64,000 nt of DNA from Flavobacterium aquariorum (GCF_003254745.1 NZ_QKXH01000006.1:248001-312000), one strand, 5' to 3'. Positions 9,505 through 18,415 are shown, counted from the first letter of the stretch. Made by a program: numbers and translations. The notes: generated by a model from the sequence alone, not told the origin.

Positions 9505-10647
9505 CTATTTAAATGAAATTTTATTAGTTGTTTCTCTTTTTTTCTCGTCAATGATTTTCGTATATATCTGCGTTGTCTTTATGTTTTTGTGCCCCAACAT
9601 TTTAGATACAGTAAAAATGTCGGTACCTGCTGCCATCTGTAATGTTGCATATGTATGGCGAAAGCAATGAAATGTAATGTGTTTTTCAATTGATGCGTCG
9701 TTAACCCATATAGGAAGCAACCGGTCTACATCCCATTTTTTTAAATCATAAAAGACTCTCTTAGTTTGTGCCTCTTTTTCACCTAAGTACTCGAACGCTT
9801 CCTGGGAAATAGGAAGAGTTACCGGTCTGTCCGTTTTTTGCTGCTTAAATCTAATGTAATATCCTTCGCTTTTACTGTACTGCACTTCTTCCCATGTAAG
9901 TTTTGCAATGTCGGAATAGCGTATTCCTGTTAGCAGAGAAAACATGCAGACGCGTTTAACAATCTCTTTTTTGCATGGTGTCCTAAACAGCCTTGAAGCT
10001 TCTTCCATAGTTAGGAAATTTCTTTGGGACTCCTGTTCCTTGATGCTATCAACCGCAGCATTAATATCAGTTTGCAGTAATCCTTTCTTATAAGCTTTTC
10101 GAAGGGTGGCCTTGATCTTGTTAAAATAGGATAATGCAGTGTTTTGAGCCAAAAACTGGTCTTTTTTCTTTAAACATTTTGCCTTCAAAATGTATTCCCT
10201 GAAGTCCTCAATAATTGTTACATCAATTTCCTGCATTAATATGTCCTCGTTCTTAAGAAACTTTTCAAAGTGGATAATTGCATATTTCCAGATTTCAGCG
10301 TTATTGCCAGTCTTGATTTCTGCTGTCTGTTTTAGATACTGTAGAAATGATTTTTCTCCTATTTCCTGCAGACGTAGCCGCTCTTGTTCAAATGGTGTAT
10401 AGATTTGTTGTTTGTTCAATTCATTAAGTCTATTTGCACAAATCATCTCGGCTTTGTGTAAATTTTCTGAATTCATTGCTTTATCAATATTATTTTTTGG
10501 TTTTGAAACCAGATACAAACCTAAATACTCTCTGCGTGAAAATTCACGAGTTTTACCGTTATAGATTGGAGGAAAAAAATCTAGGTATAATGTAATCTTC
10601 CCACTTGGTAGCGTCCTTTTTCTAAGCGTAACATTTATATTTTTCAT
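9505..10647 (-). CDS. Tyrosine recombinase / site-specific integrase
   Basis: A 380-aa phage-type integrase of the Bacteroidota kind. It has an N-terminal arm-binding region (TLRKRTLPSGKITLYLDF), a SAM-like core-binding domain at about 100-210, and a C-terminal catalytic domain. The catalytic set is complete: Arg243 in TGIRYSDI, Lys271 in the beta hairpin, His327 and Arg330 in HCFRHTYA, His353 in LGHKNIKTT, and Tyr362 in IYTKI. Its ATG overlaps the stop of the HTH gene (ATGA). The pair lies 0.2 kb from the 3' end of mnmE with no other element genes, so it is either a very small element or a remnant. The catalytic domain looks intact. Confidence 0.93.
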   Translation of the reverse strand: MKNINVTLRKRTLPSGKITLYLDFFPPIYNGKTREFSRREYLGLYLVSKPKNNIDKAMNSENLHKAEMICANRLNELNKQQIYTPFEQERLRLQEIGEKSFLQYLKQTAEIKTGNNAEIWKYAIIHFEKFLKNEDILMQEIDVTIIEDFREYILKAKCLKKKDQFLAQNTALSYFNKIKATLRKAYKKGLLQTDINAAVDSIKEQESQRNFLTMEEASRLFRTPCKKEIVKRVCMFSLLTGIRYSDIAKLTWEEVQYSKSEGYYIRFKQQKTDRPVTLPISQEAFEYLGEKEAQTKRVFYDLKKWDVDRLLPIWVNDASIEKHITFHCFRHTYATLQMAAGTDIFTVSKMLGHKNIKTTQIYTKIIDEKKRETTNKISFK

Positions 10648-11207
10648 CTTCCCACAGCATTAAAAATTATATCAATATCCTGTTTGGCTACACAGGTGAA
10701 TTTTCCAACGGAATATTTTACTATACCCTGCCGTTGAATCAATAGATAGAGTGCTCCTGAAGAAATATTGTACTTCTGCTGAATTTGCGTAATAGTATAG
10801 CAATTGTCAAAACCAGGAAATTGCTGTCCAGTCTTCAACGTAACATCCTGAATTGGAATAGCAAAGAAAGCTTCAAGGTCGCATCTGCGGATAACTGTTC
10901 GTTTGCCGAACTTTGCAATGTCCAGATGTCCATTGTTAACTAACCTGTAAATGGTACTCCTGCTGATCCCGAAAAGAAGGCTGGCCTGAGTAATTTTTAG
11001 AAACTCAAGCGGTTTTATTTTTTCCAAATCGGTATTCAAAAGCTGAACGGTTTCGTTATTGCTTTTTTCTACTTTTCCTTTACGCACCAGTGCTTTATAG
11101 CCTCTACTGTTGCAAATGGGTGAACAATACCGCGTTCGTGTTGTTCTGGCTGTGAACTGTTTTTTGCAGTGCTCACAAATTCTGATAACCTCAATTTTAG
11201 AACTCAT
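10644..11207 (-). CDS. Excisionase-like HTH protein with Cys-rich N-terminus
   Basis: About 187 aa. The N-terminus has a zinc-ribbon-like Cys set (CEHCKKQFTARTTRTRYC followed by PIC). A MerR/excisionase-type helix-turn-helix follows at about residues 70-120 (ITQASLLFGISRSTIYRLVNNG, then FGKRTVIRRCDLEAF). A second, related helical motif lies near the C-terminus (ITQIQQKYNISSGALYLLIQ). I start it at 11207 (MSSKIEVI); a longer start at 11231 is possible. The four-base overlap with the integrase makes a role as recombination directionality factor or regulator likely. The precise function is inferred. Confidence 0.8.
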   Translation of the reverse strand: MSSKIEVIRICEHCKKQFTARTTRTRYCSPICNSRGYKALVRKGKVEKSNNETVQLLNTDLEKIKPLEFLKITQASLLFGISRSTIYRLVNNGHLDIAKFGKRTVIRRCDLEAFFAIPIQDVTLKTGQQFPGFDNCYTITQIQQKYNISSGALYLLIQRQGIVKYSVGKFTCVAKQDIDIIFNAVGR

Positions 11208-11363
11208 AATGTGATCTATTTTGTATCCCATTGTGTCTATGTGTGTCAGATTGTGTCATCATCTCACCAAAAAAAAATCTTGATGCAGATTTTTTTTTCG
11301 TGGTACAATAATGGTACAAAAAGGAACAAACTATCTGTAAATAAAGCTAAATAAACAGAAAGA

Positions 11364-11410
11364 AGAATCCCAGTTAAAATGCCGTTTTATGACATTTTAA
11401 CTGGGATTCT
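11364..11410. terminator. Bidirectional intrinsic terminator downstream of mnmE
   Basis: A perfect 18-bp inverted repeat (arms 11364-11381 and 11393-11410, AGAATCCCAGTTAAAATG against its complement) around an 11-nt loop. It lies just past the mnmE stop codon on the minus strand. It is T-rich on the rightward side and pyrimidine-rich on the leftward side. It would stop mnmE transcription and insulate the HTH/integrase pair. Confidence 0.85.
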
Positions 11411-11439
11411 TTGTTTTATTTTGTGATGTTTTGTGAAAC

Positions 11440-12840
11440 TTACTTCCCGATGCAGAAATTAGCAAAGATATTACCCAGTAATTCATCATTCGTGACTTGG
11501 CCAGTGATCATCCCAAATTGATACAACGCTTCTTTAATATCAAGAGCCATAAGGTCACTGGAAAGATTGGTTTCCAGTCCGAACTTCACTTTTTGAATTT
11601 CATTTAGTGCTTTGAGTAACGAATCGTAATGTCTGGTATTGGTAACGATAGTTTCGTTATTACGCAGAGCTCCAGTGTTTACAAAAGACAGGAGTTGGTT
11701 TTTAAGTTCATCAACTCCCAATTTTTCTTTGGCAGAAATTTTTAAAAGTTTCAGGTTTAAAGTTTCAAGTTTTCGATCGATTTTTCCGATTTCATTTTCA
11801 CTTAATAAATCGACTTTATTTACAACAACTAATATTGGTTTAAGTGGATATTTATTTTTAACTTTTTCAATTTCGATGATATAGTCAGAACCTGAAACCT
11901 GGAACCTGAAACCATCAAACAAAAAGACAACAACCTGAGCTTGTTCTATTTTTTCAAACGTTTTTTTAATCCCGATACTTTCAACCACATCTGCAGTTTC
12001 GCGTATTCCAGCTGTATCGATGAATCGAAAACCAATTCCGCCAATGACTAACTCGTCCTCTATGGTATCACGGGTAGTTCCCGCAATTTCAGAAACAATG
12101 GCGCGCTCTTCATTCAGCAAAGCATTCAATAGCGTTGATTTCCCCACATTAGGTTCACCCACAATTGCCACCGGAATTCCGTTTTTTATAACATTCCCAA
12201 CAGCAAATGAATCGATCAATCTCTTGAGAACAAATTCTATTCGGTTCAATAATTCGTGAAATTGGGTTCTGTCGGCAAATTCAACGTCTTCTTCCGCAAA
12301 ATCCAATTCGAGTTCAATAAGTGATGCAAAATTCAACAGCTCCTCACGTAATTTGGCAATTTCATTGGAGAAACCACCACGCATTTGTTGCATCGCAATT
12401 TGGTGTGAAGCTTCATTATCGGAGGAAATCAAATCAGCTACGGCTTCGGCTTGTGATAGATCGAGCTTGCCGTTCAGGAAAGCTCTAAGGGTAAATTCAC
12501 CCGGATCGGCCATTCTACAGCCTTTTCGTAATAATAGCTGAATAATTTGCTGCTGAATGTAAGTAGAACCGTGACATGAAATCTCAATCGTATTTTCTCC
12601 CGTATACGAATTAGGTCCTTTGAAAATAGAAACCAGAACCTCGTCCAGCGTTTTTTCTCCATCCACAATATGTCCCAAATGTAACGTATGCGTTTTTTGA
12701 AGTCTTAAATCTTTGTTTTTTATGGATCGAAAAACGGACTGTCCTATACCAATGGCGTCTTCGCCAGAAATTCGAATTACGGCAATGGCACCAGCTCCCG
12801 AAGGTGTGGCTAAGGCAACTATAGAATCGTTTTGAATCAT
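11440..12840 (-). CDS. mnmE: tRNA modification GTPase MnmE
   Basis: Together with MnmG it installs carboxymethylaminomethyl groups on wobble uridine 34 of certain tRNAs. The 466-aa protein has the N-terminal formyl-THF-binding domain (MIQNDSIVALATPSGAGAIA), a central helical domain, and an inserted G domain with G1 GEPNVGKSTLLNALL, G3 DTAGIRE and G4 NKVD. The invariant C-terminal FCIGK supplies the catalytic Cys. I start at 12840; an in-frame ATG at 12858 adds six atypical residues. The last 18 coding bases (TTCTGCATCGGGAAGTAA) resemble the trmE-type integration site used by some genomic islands, and an integrase lies just downstream. Confidence 0.97.
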   Translation of the reverse strand: MIQNDSIVALATPSGAGAIAVIRISGEDAIGIGQSVFRSIKNKDLRLQKTHTLHLGHIVDGEKTLDEVLVSIFKGPNSYTGENTIEISCHGSTYIQQQIIQLLLRKGCRMADPGEFTLRAFLNGKLDLSQAEAVADLISSDNEASHQIAMQQMRGGFSNEIAKLREELLNFASLIELELDFAEEDVEFADRTQFHELLNRIEFVLKRLIDSFAVGNVIKNGIPVAIVGEPNVGKSTLLNALLNEERAIVSEIAGTTRDTIEDELVIGGIGFRFIDTAGIRETADVVESIGIKKTFEKIEQAQVVVFLFDGFRFQVSGSDYIIEIEKVKNKYPLKPILVVVNKVDLLSENEIGKIDRKLETLNLKLLKISAKEKLGVDELKNQLLSFVNTGALRNNETIVTNTRHYDSLLKALNEIQKVKFGLETNLSSDLMALDIKEALYQFGMITGQVTNDELLGNIFANFCIGK

Positions 12841-13064
12841 AACTAAAAATTTATGCAAAAGTAAGCAAAACTTACTACTTTTTAGTCAGCAGTAATTAGT
12901 GTTTGGCAATAAGCAGATTTGATTACAAAGTGTTTTGGCTATTCACTATTCACTTTTTAATAATTTTTCATTAAAAAAAAATCAAAGTGACAATTATCAT
13001 ATTTTATTTTAAGAAGTTTTGTAACTTTAGATAAAATATTGATATTCAGTAAATTATTAAGGAT

Positions 13065-13892
13065 ATGAAAAAAATATTATTCCCTACAGATTTTTCAGAA
13101 GTTTCAAAAAATGCCTTTATTTACGCTTTAAAACTAGCCGATGCCATAGATGCCGAAATTATTACTTTGCATGTTTATGAATTGGATTCGCCTGCATATT
13201 TGGACGTTTCCATCTACCTGCAGGATATCTATGAGTACGAAGAGTTAAGTGATTTTGAAAATTATAAAGACGAAGTTCCGCTGTTGCGAAATATTGCCGA
13301 AGAAAATAATATGGGGCATATAAAAATTAGTAACGTTCTTATAAAAGGGTTTTTAGTGAAAGAAGTAGTCAAGCTTTCCAAAAAGGAAAGTATAGACTTT
13401 ATTGTTATGGGAACCAAAGGAGTAACCCATTTGCGGGAGGTGTTTTTGGGAACGGTAGCTACAAAAATAATGAATGAATGCGATGCCACAGTTTTGGCTA
13501 TTCCGGAAAAATGCAGTTATATGCCTATTGAAAAAATATTGTTCAACACAAGATACCATATGGATGATATTGAACCATTAAAGAAAGTAGTGACTTTGGC
13601 TAATGTATTTCACTCTCACATCGATTGTCTGAACATAAAGGCACCACATACAGTCTATAAAGATGATTTTGTGGTCGATTTCAAAAACATTTTCAAAGAC
13701 CAGAATATTACTTTTCATTCCGTTTTAGCCAACGATATCGAAGGAGAAATTTTAAACTTTATTGAGAAAAATAAAATAAATATGGTAGCCATTCATGAAC
13801 GACACCGAGGTTTCTTCGAGAAAATTTTCCAGGTAAGCCTTAGCAAAAAGCTGACGTTTCATATCAATATACCAATTTTGTCCGTTCATTAG
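13065..13892 (+). CDS. Universal stress protein, tandem UspA domains
   Basis: A 275-aa protein with two UspA folds (about 1-145 and 150-275). The first domain starts MKKILFPTDFSEVSKNAF and keeps the nucleotide-binding G-2x-G-9x-G(S/T) motif (MGTKGVTHLREVFLGT). The second domain lacks an obvious motif. USP proteins of this type act in stress survival, some by binding ATP. A paralogue follows at 14148 with the same start and architecture, so the pair arose by duplication; the spacer between them carries a family B repeat. Confidence 0.93.
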   Translation: MKKILFPTDFSEVSKNAFIYALKLADAIDAEIITLHVYELDSPAYLDVSIYLQDIYEYEELSDFENYKDEVPLLRNIAEENNMGHIKISNVLIKGFLVKEVVKLSKKESIDFIVMGTKGVTHLREVFLGTVATKIMNECDATVLAIPEKCSYMPIEKILFNTRYHMDDIEPLKKVVTLANVFHSHIDCLNIKAPHTVYKDDFVVDFKNIFKDQNITFHSVLANDIEGEILNFIEKNKINMVAIHERHRGFFEKIFQVSLSKKLTFHINIPILSVH

Positions 13893-13915
13893 AGCTATCA
13901 ATTTTAAAATAATTT

Positions 13916-14027
13916 GGGCGTGCCCCAGTTGAGCAAAGGGGCTTATGCATAGAGTCGCTTATACGCCCCTTTGCTCAACTGGGTCGGGCTATCCGCGCTA
14001 CTTCGGTAGCTAGCTTCTATCCCTCAC
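13916..14027 (+). repeat. Dispersed repeat family B, copy 1 (hairpin plus 44-nt module)
   Basis: The copy begins GGGCGTGCC, then carries a perfect 19-bp inverted repeat (13924-13942 with 13965-13983, 22-nt loop), then a conserved 44-nt module at 13984-14027 (TCGGGCTATCCGC to CTATCCCTCAC). The second copy at 16987-17099 lies in inverse orientation; its module differs at four of 44 positions, while its hairpin stem is entirely different in sequence. The spacer also acts as a likely terminator for the first USP gene. Confidence 0.8.
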
Positions 14028-14147
14028 GCACAACCCGCAAAACAACAAATAATCGTATAAAAGAAAAGAGCTTTCAGTTAGTTTTGTTAGAGTATTAAAT
14101 TTGTAAGCAGAAACGTTTATCAAAAATTAAACCTAAATTATATAGCA

Positions 14148-14981
14148 ATGAAAAAGATTTTATTTCCCACCGATTTTTCTAAAGTCGCGAATAATGCTTT
14201 TATCCATGCATTAGAATTTGCAAAAATTGTAAAAGGAGAACTGTTGTTGTTGCATACTTTTGAATTGCCCATTGTCGACAATCAATTTATTCCTGATAAC
14301 TACTACAATATTTTTGATTCTTTGCAATTGGCACAATTTGACATGTTCAAAGAGGAAATTCCAAAACTAAGGGAACTGGCCAAGCAAAGAAACTTAGAGA
14401 ATATTAAATTAAGCCATAAACTGATGGACGGTGATTTAATTTATGCCATCAAGAAAGTGGTCAAAGAAGAAAAGATAGATTTTGTCGTAATGGGAACTTC
14501 TGGCGCTACAGGTTGGGAATCTTTTTTCATTGGTTCCAATACTGGGGCAATTGTTACTGCTGTTGATGTTCCGGTACTTAGCGTACCTGCTGAAGCCCAA
14601 TTTGAAAAGATTGAAACCATTGGTTTTACCACACGTTTTAGAGAAAAAGATAAAGCACCATTAAGACAAGTTATCAAAATAGCCAAAAAAACGCATGCAA
14701 TCGTGAAATGTTTGTATGTAAAAACCAGTAAATCAGATGTTTCAGAAGAAACAATAAATCAATGGAAAACTGAATTTGAAAACGAACCAGTTAAGTTTTC
14801 TGTTGTAAAAAGTGATGCTGTTAAAGATACCATCTTGGATTTTGTTTCCCATAAAAATATTGACATTCTGGCAATGATAACTCATAAGCGCAATTTTTTC
14901 TCCGAGTTGTTTAAACCAAGTTTGACCCAAAAATTATCCAATGTTTCAATTGTGCCAGTATTGGCGATGCACGAAGAGTAG
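14148..14981 (+). CDS. Universal stress protein, tandem UspA domains (paralogue)
   Basis: A 277-aa protein with two UspA folds, the first beginning MKKILFPTDFSKVANNAF. The nucleotide-binding signature is present in domain 1 (MGTSGATGWESFFIGSNT). Domain 2 (about 150-277) ends ILAMITHKRNFFSELFKPSL, matching the domain-2 end of the first paralogue (VAIHERHRGFFEKIFQ). It is most likely a stress-responsive cytoplasmic protein. A hairpin at 15014-15051 followed by a T run probably ends transcription. Confidence 0.93.
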   Translation: MKKILFPTDFSKVANNAFIHALEFAKIVKGELLLLHTFELPIVDNQFIPDNYYNIFDSLQLAQFDMFKEEIPKLRELAKQRNLENIKLSHKLMDGDLIYAIKKVVKEEKIDFVVMGTSGATGWESFFIGSNTGAIVTAVDVPVLSVPAEAQFEKIETIGFTTRFREKDKAPLRQVIKIAKKTHAIVKCLYVKTSKSDVSEETINQWKTEFENEPVKFSVVKSDAVKDTILDFVSHKNIDILAMITHKRNFFSELFKPSLTQKLSNVSIVPVLAMHEE

Positions 14982-15013
14982 ATTACAGATTACAGTCTAC
15001 AGGTTTCAGATAG

Positions 15014-15066
15014 CAGAAGGCAAAAGCAGATTCACCGCCTTTTGCCTTCTGTCATCTGCTTTTTTA
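15014..15066 (+). terminator. Terminator hairpin after second USP gene
   Basis: Perfect 12-bp arms CAGAAGGCAAAA (15014-15025) and TTTTGCCTTCTG (15040-15051), with a T-rich run at 15060-15065. The right-arm sequence GCCTTCTG is the same unit as the tandem repeat array that follows at 15102-15157. Confidence 0.6.
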
Positions 15067-15101
15067 CCAATGTTTTCTACCTTTTACTTTCTGCATTTCA
15101 G

Positions 15102-15157
15102 CCTTCTGCTTTCTGCTTTCTGCCTTCTGCCTTCTGCCTTCTGCCTTCTGCCTTCTT
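15102..15157 (+). repeat. 7-bp tandem repeat, 8 units of CCTTCTG
   Basis: Eight contiguous 7-bp units (CCTTCTG, CTTTCTG twice, CCTTCTG four times, CCTTCTT), a pure pyrimidine/G tract on this strand, ending 48 bp before the MutS-like start codon. It looks like slippage expansion of the arm of the neighbouring hairpin. It could vary in copy number between strains. Confidence 0.85.
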
Positions 15158-15205
15158 GCCATTGAATTTTCTATTCCCTACATTTGTCGATCATTAACAC
15201 AAACG

Positions 15206-16978
15206 ATGGAAATATATAAAGGCAATAGCCAAAACTATTCTAAGGAGTTAAAGTCAATTAATAAGAGATATAATAGTATAAGTTTTATAAGGCTTATAAG
15301 TGTTTTACTTTTTTTAGGAAGCTTATTTTATTACATAAAAACTAGCGAATCGGTATTTGTCTTCATGGCGGCTATACTGTTCACTGGTTTTATTATTTTG
15401 ATGCGAATCCATTCGAAATTATCATTTCAAAAAAAGATAAAAAGTGCATTGGTTGATATCAACGAAAATGAAATTACCTATTTGGAACAAAAATCAATTC
15501 CTTTTGAAAATGGCATAGAATTCAATGATTTTCACCATCCTTATGCATATGATTTGGATATTTTTGGAGATCATTCATTATTTCAGAATCTAAACAGAAC
15601 TGCAACTTTTATTGGCAAAAAAACTTTGGCTAAACAATTATTGACGCTTTTGCCAAATGATGAAATACTAAAGAATCACGAAGCAGTTCAGGAATTAAAA
15701 GAAAAGTTAGATTGGCGTCAGGAGTTTTTGGCTCTTGCCAAAGTTGGGCATGATAATGAAACTTTTTATAAAACATTATTGCGATGGAGTGTCTTTAATA
15801 GCGAACCATTGTCAAAAGGAGCCGTATTTATTTCCTATTTGTTTCCAGCACTGTTTTTAAGTTGCTTATTAGGTTATTTAGTAACTTCAAATATTGTTTT
15901 TCTTTCTTATTTATCGTTTTTGTTTGTTTGCAATTTGACCATTTTAGGTTATTTCGTAAAAAGAATTAAAGTGGAAATTGCTCAGGCCGATAATATCAAT
16001 TTGATTATTAGTCAATACGGTTTACTGGTACAAAAAATTGAAAACGAAAGCTTCCAGTCCGAAAAACTAATCGCTTTACAGCAAAAACTTAAGTTCCAAA
16101 ACGAGAAAGCAAGCGTTCATCTTGAGCAATTGGCCGAGTTATTTTCTAAAATGGATAGCATTGGAAATTTTGTGACCTCTATACTGTTCAATGGAACTTT
16201 CCTATTTAATGTGCACGTCTTAAAATCGATGATTGCTTGGAAAAAAGTACATGCTGAAGTTTTAGAAGAATGGCTAGAAGTTATAGGTGAATTTGAAATG
16301 CTTAACAGTTTGGCAAATTTCTCGTATAACAATCCCGAGTTTGTATATCCAACATTGAATACCAATTATGAGATTGGTTTTTCCAATTTAAGCCATCCTT
16401 TATTAAACCCAAAAACAAGAGTAGGGAATGAGGTTCTGTTTTATCCGCAGTCATTTATGATTTTGACAGGCTCGAATATGTCTGGTAAGAGTACTTTTCT
16501 ACGTAGTTTGGGAGTGAATATGGTACTTACTGGAATGGGGTCTCCGGTTTGTGCGAGTCAGGCAAATGTGCATCCTTTACCTGTTTTAGTATCTATGAGG
16601 CTCTCAGATTCGTTATCTGACAGTGAATCATACTTCTTTGCCGAAATCAAGCGATTGAAGCAAATAATGGATGAATTGGAAGCAAATCCTGCTTTTGTCC
16701 TTTTGGATGAAATCTTGCGAGGCACCAACTCGGATGATAAGCGCAATGGAACAATCGAAGTAGTCAAAAAAGTAATTGCCAAAAAAGCAATCGGCGCCAT
16801 AGCCACACACGATATCGAAGTTTGTTTAACTACAAATGAATTCCCGGACATTCTCACTAATAAATGCTTTGAAGTCGAAATCAGCAACAATGAACTGCAT
16901 TTTGATTACACTCTTCGGGATGGTATTTGCAAAAATAAAAGTGCAACTTTCTTGATGAAAAAGATGGGTGTTATTTAA
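15206..16978 (+). CDS. Membrane-associated MutS-like ATPase
   Basis: A 590-aa protein with the MutS ATPase domain at its C-terminus: Walker A LTGSNMSGKSTFLRS at about 420-434, Walker B FVLLDEILRGTNSDDK at about 497, and the signature region MRLSDSLSDSESYFFAEI. It lacks the mismatch-recognition domains I-II. Instead it has hydrophobic segments at about 27-65 and 205-250 that look like pairs of membrane helices. The MutS core fold is recognisable, but a role in mismatch repair is not implied. Related membrane MutS-like proteins are common in Bacteroidota and, as far as I know, uncharacterised. Confidence 0.85.
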   Translation: MEIYKGNSQNYSKELKSINKRYNSISFIRLISVLLFLGSLFYYIKTSESVFVFMAAILFTGFIILMRIHSKLSFQKKIKSALVDINENEITYLEQKSIPFENGIEFNDFHHPYAYDLDIFGDHSLFQNLNRTATFIGKKTLAKQLLTLLPNDEILKNHEAVQELKEKLDWRQEFLALAKVGHDNETFYKTLLRWSVFNSEPLSKGAVFISYLFPALFLSCLLGYLVTSNIVFLSYLSFLFVCNLTILGYFVKRIKVEIAQADNINLIISQYGLLVQKIENESFQSEKLIALQQKLKFQNEKASVHLEQLAELFSKMDSIGNFVTSILFNGTFLFNVHVLKSMIAWKKVHAEVLEEWLEVIGEFEMLNSLANFSYNNPEFVYPTLNTNYEIGFSNLSHPLLNPKTRVGNEVLFYPQSFMILTGSNMSGKSTFLRSLGVNMVLTGMGSPVCASQANVHPLPVLVSMRLSDSLSDSESYFFAEIKRLKQIMDELEANPAFVLLDEILRGTNSDDKRNGTIEVVKKVIAKKAIGAIATHDIEVCLTTNEFPDILTNKCFEVEISNNELHFDYTLRDGICKNKSATFLMKKMGVI

Positions 16979-16986
16979 CGAAGTAA

Positions 16987-17099
16987 GTGAGGGATAGAAG
17001 CAAGCTACCGAAATAGTGCGGAGAGCCCGACAGCATAAAGGAAATGGGCCGAATCACCGTTATATTGATTTGTCCCATTTTCTTTATGGTGGCACTCCC
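16987..17099 (-). repeat. Dispersed repeat family B, copy 2 (inverted)
   Basis: Read on the minus strand it begins GGGAGTGCC (17099-17091), then carries a hairpin with 15-bp arms (17034-17048 and 17074-17088, one mismatch), then the conserved 44-nt module (17030-16987). The length, 113 nt, matches copy 1 (112 nt), though the hairpin stem shares no sequence with it. It sits between the MutS-like gene and dnaN, which converge here, so the hairpin may also terminate one or both. Confidence 0.8.
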
Positions 17100-17236
17100 A
17101 CACGAGCTTTTGCGAACTGACGAAGTAAATGAACATTATGAAATGGATATGGCAAAAAAAAACCAAAACTCTGGTTAGGAATTTCGGTCTTTTCAAATAT
17201 AAAAGTGGTTTTGGTTAGTTTCGTATTTTGAGGTAA

Positions 17237-18355
17237 CTAGCTGTTTAGCATTACTGGCATCACAAGCATTGTTACGGTTTCGCCTTCTTCTAGTCCATCA
17301 ATTGGAGTTAGGATTCCGGCTCTGTTTGGTAATGACATTTCAAGCATAATCATATCAGATTGCAAGTTGTTCAACATTTCTGTCAAGAAACGGGAGTTGA
17401 AACCTATTTGCATATCGTCTCCTTGGTAATCACAAGTCAATCTTTCTTCGGCTTTGTTCGAGTAGTCAATATCTTCAGCAGAAATGTTTAATTCGGCTCC
17501 GGCTACTTTTAAACGAATTTGGTGTGTTGTTTTGTTAGAGAAAATTGCAACACGACGTACTGAACTCAAGAATTGAGAACGATCCATCATCAATTTGTTT
17601 GGATTTTCTTTTGGGATAACCGCTTCGTAATTCGGATATTTTCCATCGATTAAACGACATAATAAAATGTAGTTATCGAAAGAGAAAGTAGCATTCGAAT
17701 CGTTGTATTCTATTTTTACTTCAGCATCTGAGGTGCTTAGGATACTTTTTAAGATGTTCAAAGGTTTCTTTGGCATAATAAACTCAGCCACTTGAGATGC
17801 TTTTACATCAGAGCGGGCATATTTTACCAATTTGTGGGCATCTGTTGCCACAAAAATCAAACCTTCAGGAGAAAATTGGAAGAAAACCCCTGACATTACA
17901 GGACGTAAATCGTCGTTTCCTGCCGCGAAGATAGTTTTGCTTACAGCTGTAGCTAAAACATCTGCAGGTACTAACGTCACTGATGGATCGTCTAAGTTTA
18001 CTGATTTTGGAAATTCTTCTCCCGGAGCATACGCCAAAGCATATTTTCCTGAGTTTGAACTAATCTCTATAGTGCTGTTTTCTTCAACAGTGAAAGTTAA
18101 GGGTTGCTCCGGAAAGGTTTTTAGGATTTCCAATAATAACTTTGCAGGTACTGCAACACTTCCTTTACTTTTGGAGTCGATGGTCAATGTGGCTGACATA
18201 GTAGTCTCCAAATCGGACGCCGAAACAGTTAATTCGTTATTATTTAATTCAAATAAGAAGTTATCCAAGATTGGCAAAGTGTTGTTACTGTTGATAACGC
18301 TACCTAAAACTTGTAATTGTTTTAATAAGTACGAACTCGATACTATAAATTTCAT
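17237..18355 (-). CDS. dnaN: DNA polymerase III beta subunit (sliding clamp)
   Basis: The ring-shaped processivity clamp of the replicase. The 372-aa length is standard, and the three DnaN domains (about 1-120, 121-245, 246-372) are recognisable. Landmarks are KFIVSSSYLLKQLQVLGSVI at the N-terminus, FAAGNDDLRPVMSGVFF in domain 2, and the C-terminal LVMPVMLNS, which corresponds to the peptide-binding tail (MPMRL in E. coli). It is alone on its strand with a good promoter upstream (18416-18447). dnaA and recF are not neighbours, which is common in Bacteroidota. Confidence 0.97.
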   Translation of the reverse strand: MKFIVSSSYLLKQLQVLGSVINSNNTLPILDNFLFELNNNELTVSASDLETTMSATLTIDSKSKGSVAVPAKLLLEILKTFPEQPLTFTVEENSTIEISSNSGKYALAYAPGEEFPKSVNLDDPSVTLVPADVLATAVSKTIFAAGNDDLRPVMSGVFFQFSPEGLIFVATDAHKLVKYARSDVKASQVAEFIMPKKPLNILKSILSTSDAEVKIEYNDSNATFSFDNYILLCRLIDGKYPNYEAVIPKENPNKLMMDRSQFLSSVRRVAIFSNKTTHQIRLKVAGAELNISAEDIDYSNKAEERLTCDYQGDDMQIGFNSRFLTEMLNNLQSDMIMLEMSLPNRAGILTPIDGLEEGETVTMLVMPVMLNS

Positions 18356-18415
18356 CTGTATTGTTTTGTTTTTTATGGTGTGCTTTTTCTAAATTAAAAT
18401 TTAGAATACACTTTA

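Noticed and set aside
9268..11262. GTGTCATCA at 9268-9276 and again at 11254-11262 as attachment-site repeats around the integrase pair
   Set aside because: Only nine bases, within A+T-rich sequence where chance matches of this length are expected. No longer flanking repeat was found.
11169..11354. 61-codon plus-strand open frame upstream of the HTH gene
   Set aside because: Overlaps the start of the HTH gene antisense and consists of low-complexity sequence; no coding features.
17832..18392. 186-codon open frame on the plus strand over dnaN
   Set aside because: Fully antisense to dnaN; it would also cross the dnaN promoter. No recognisable domain.
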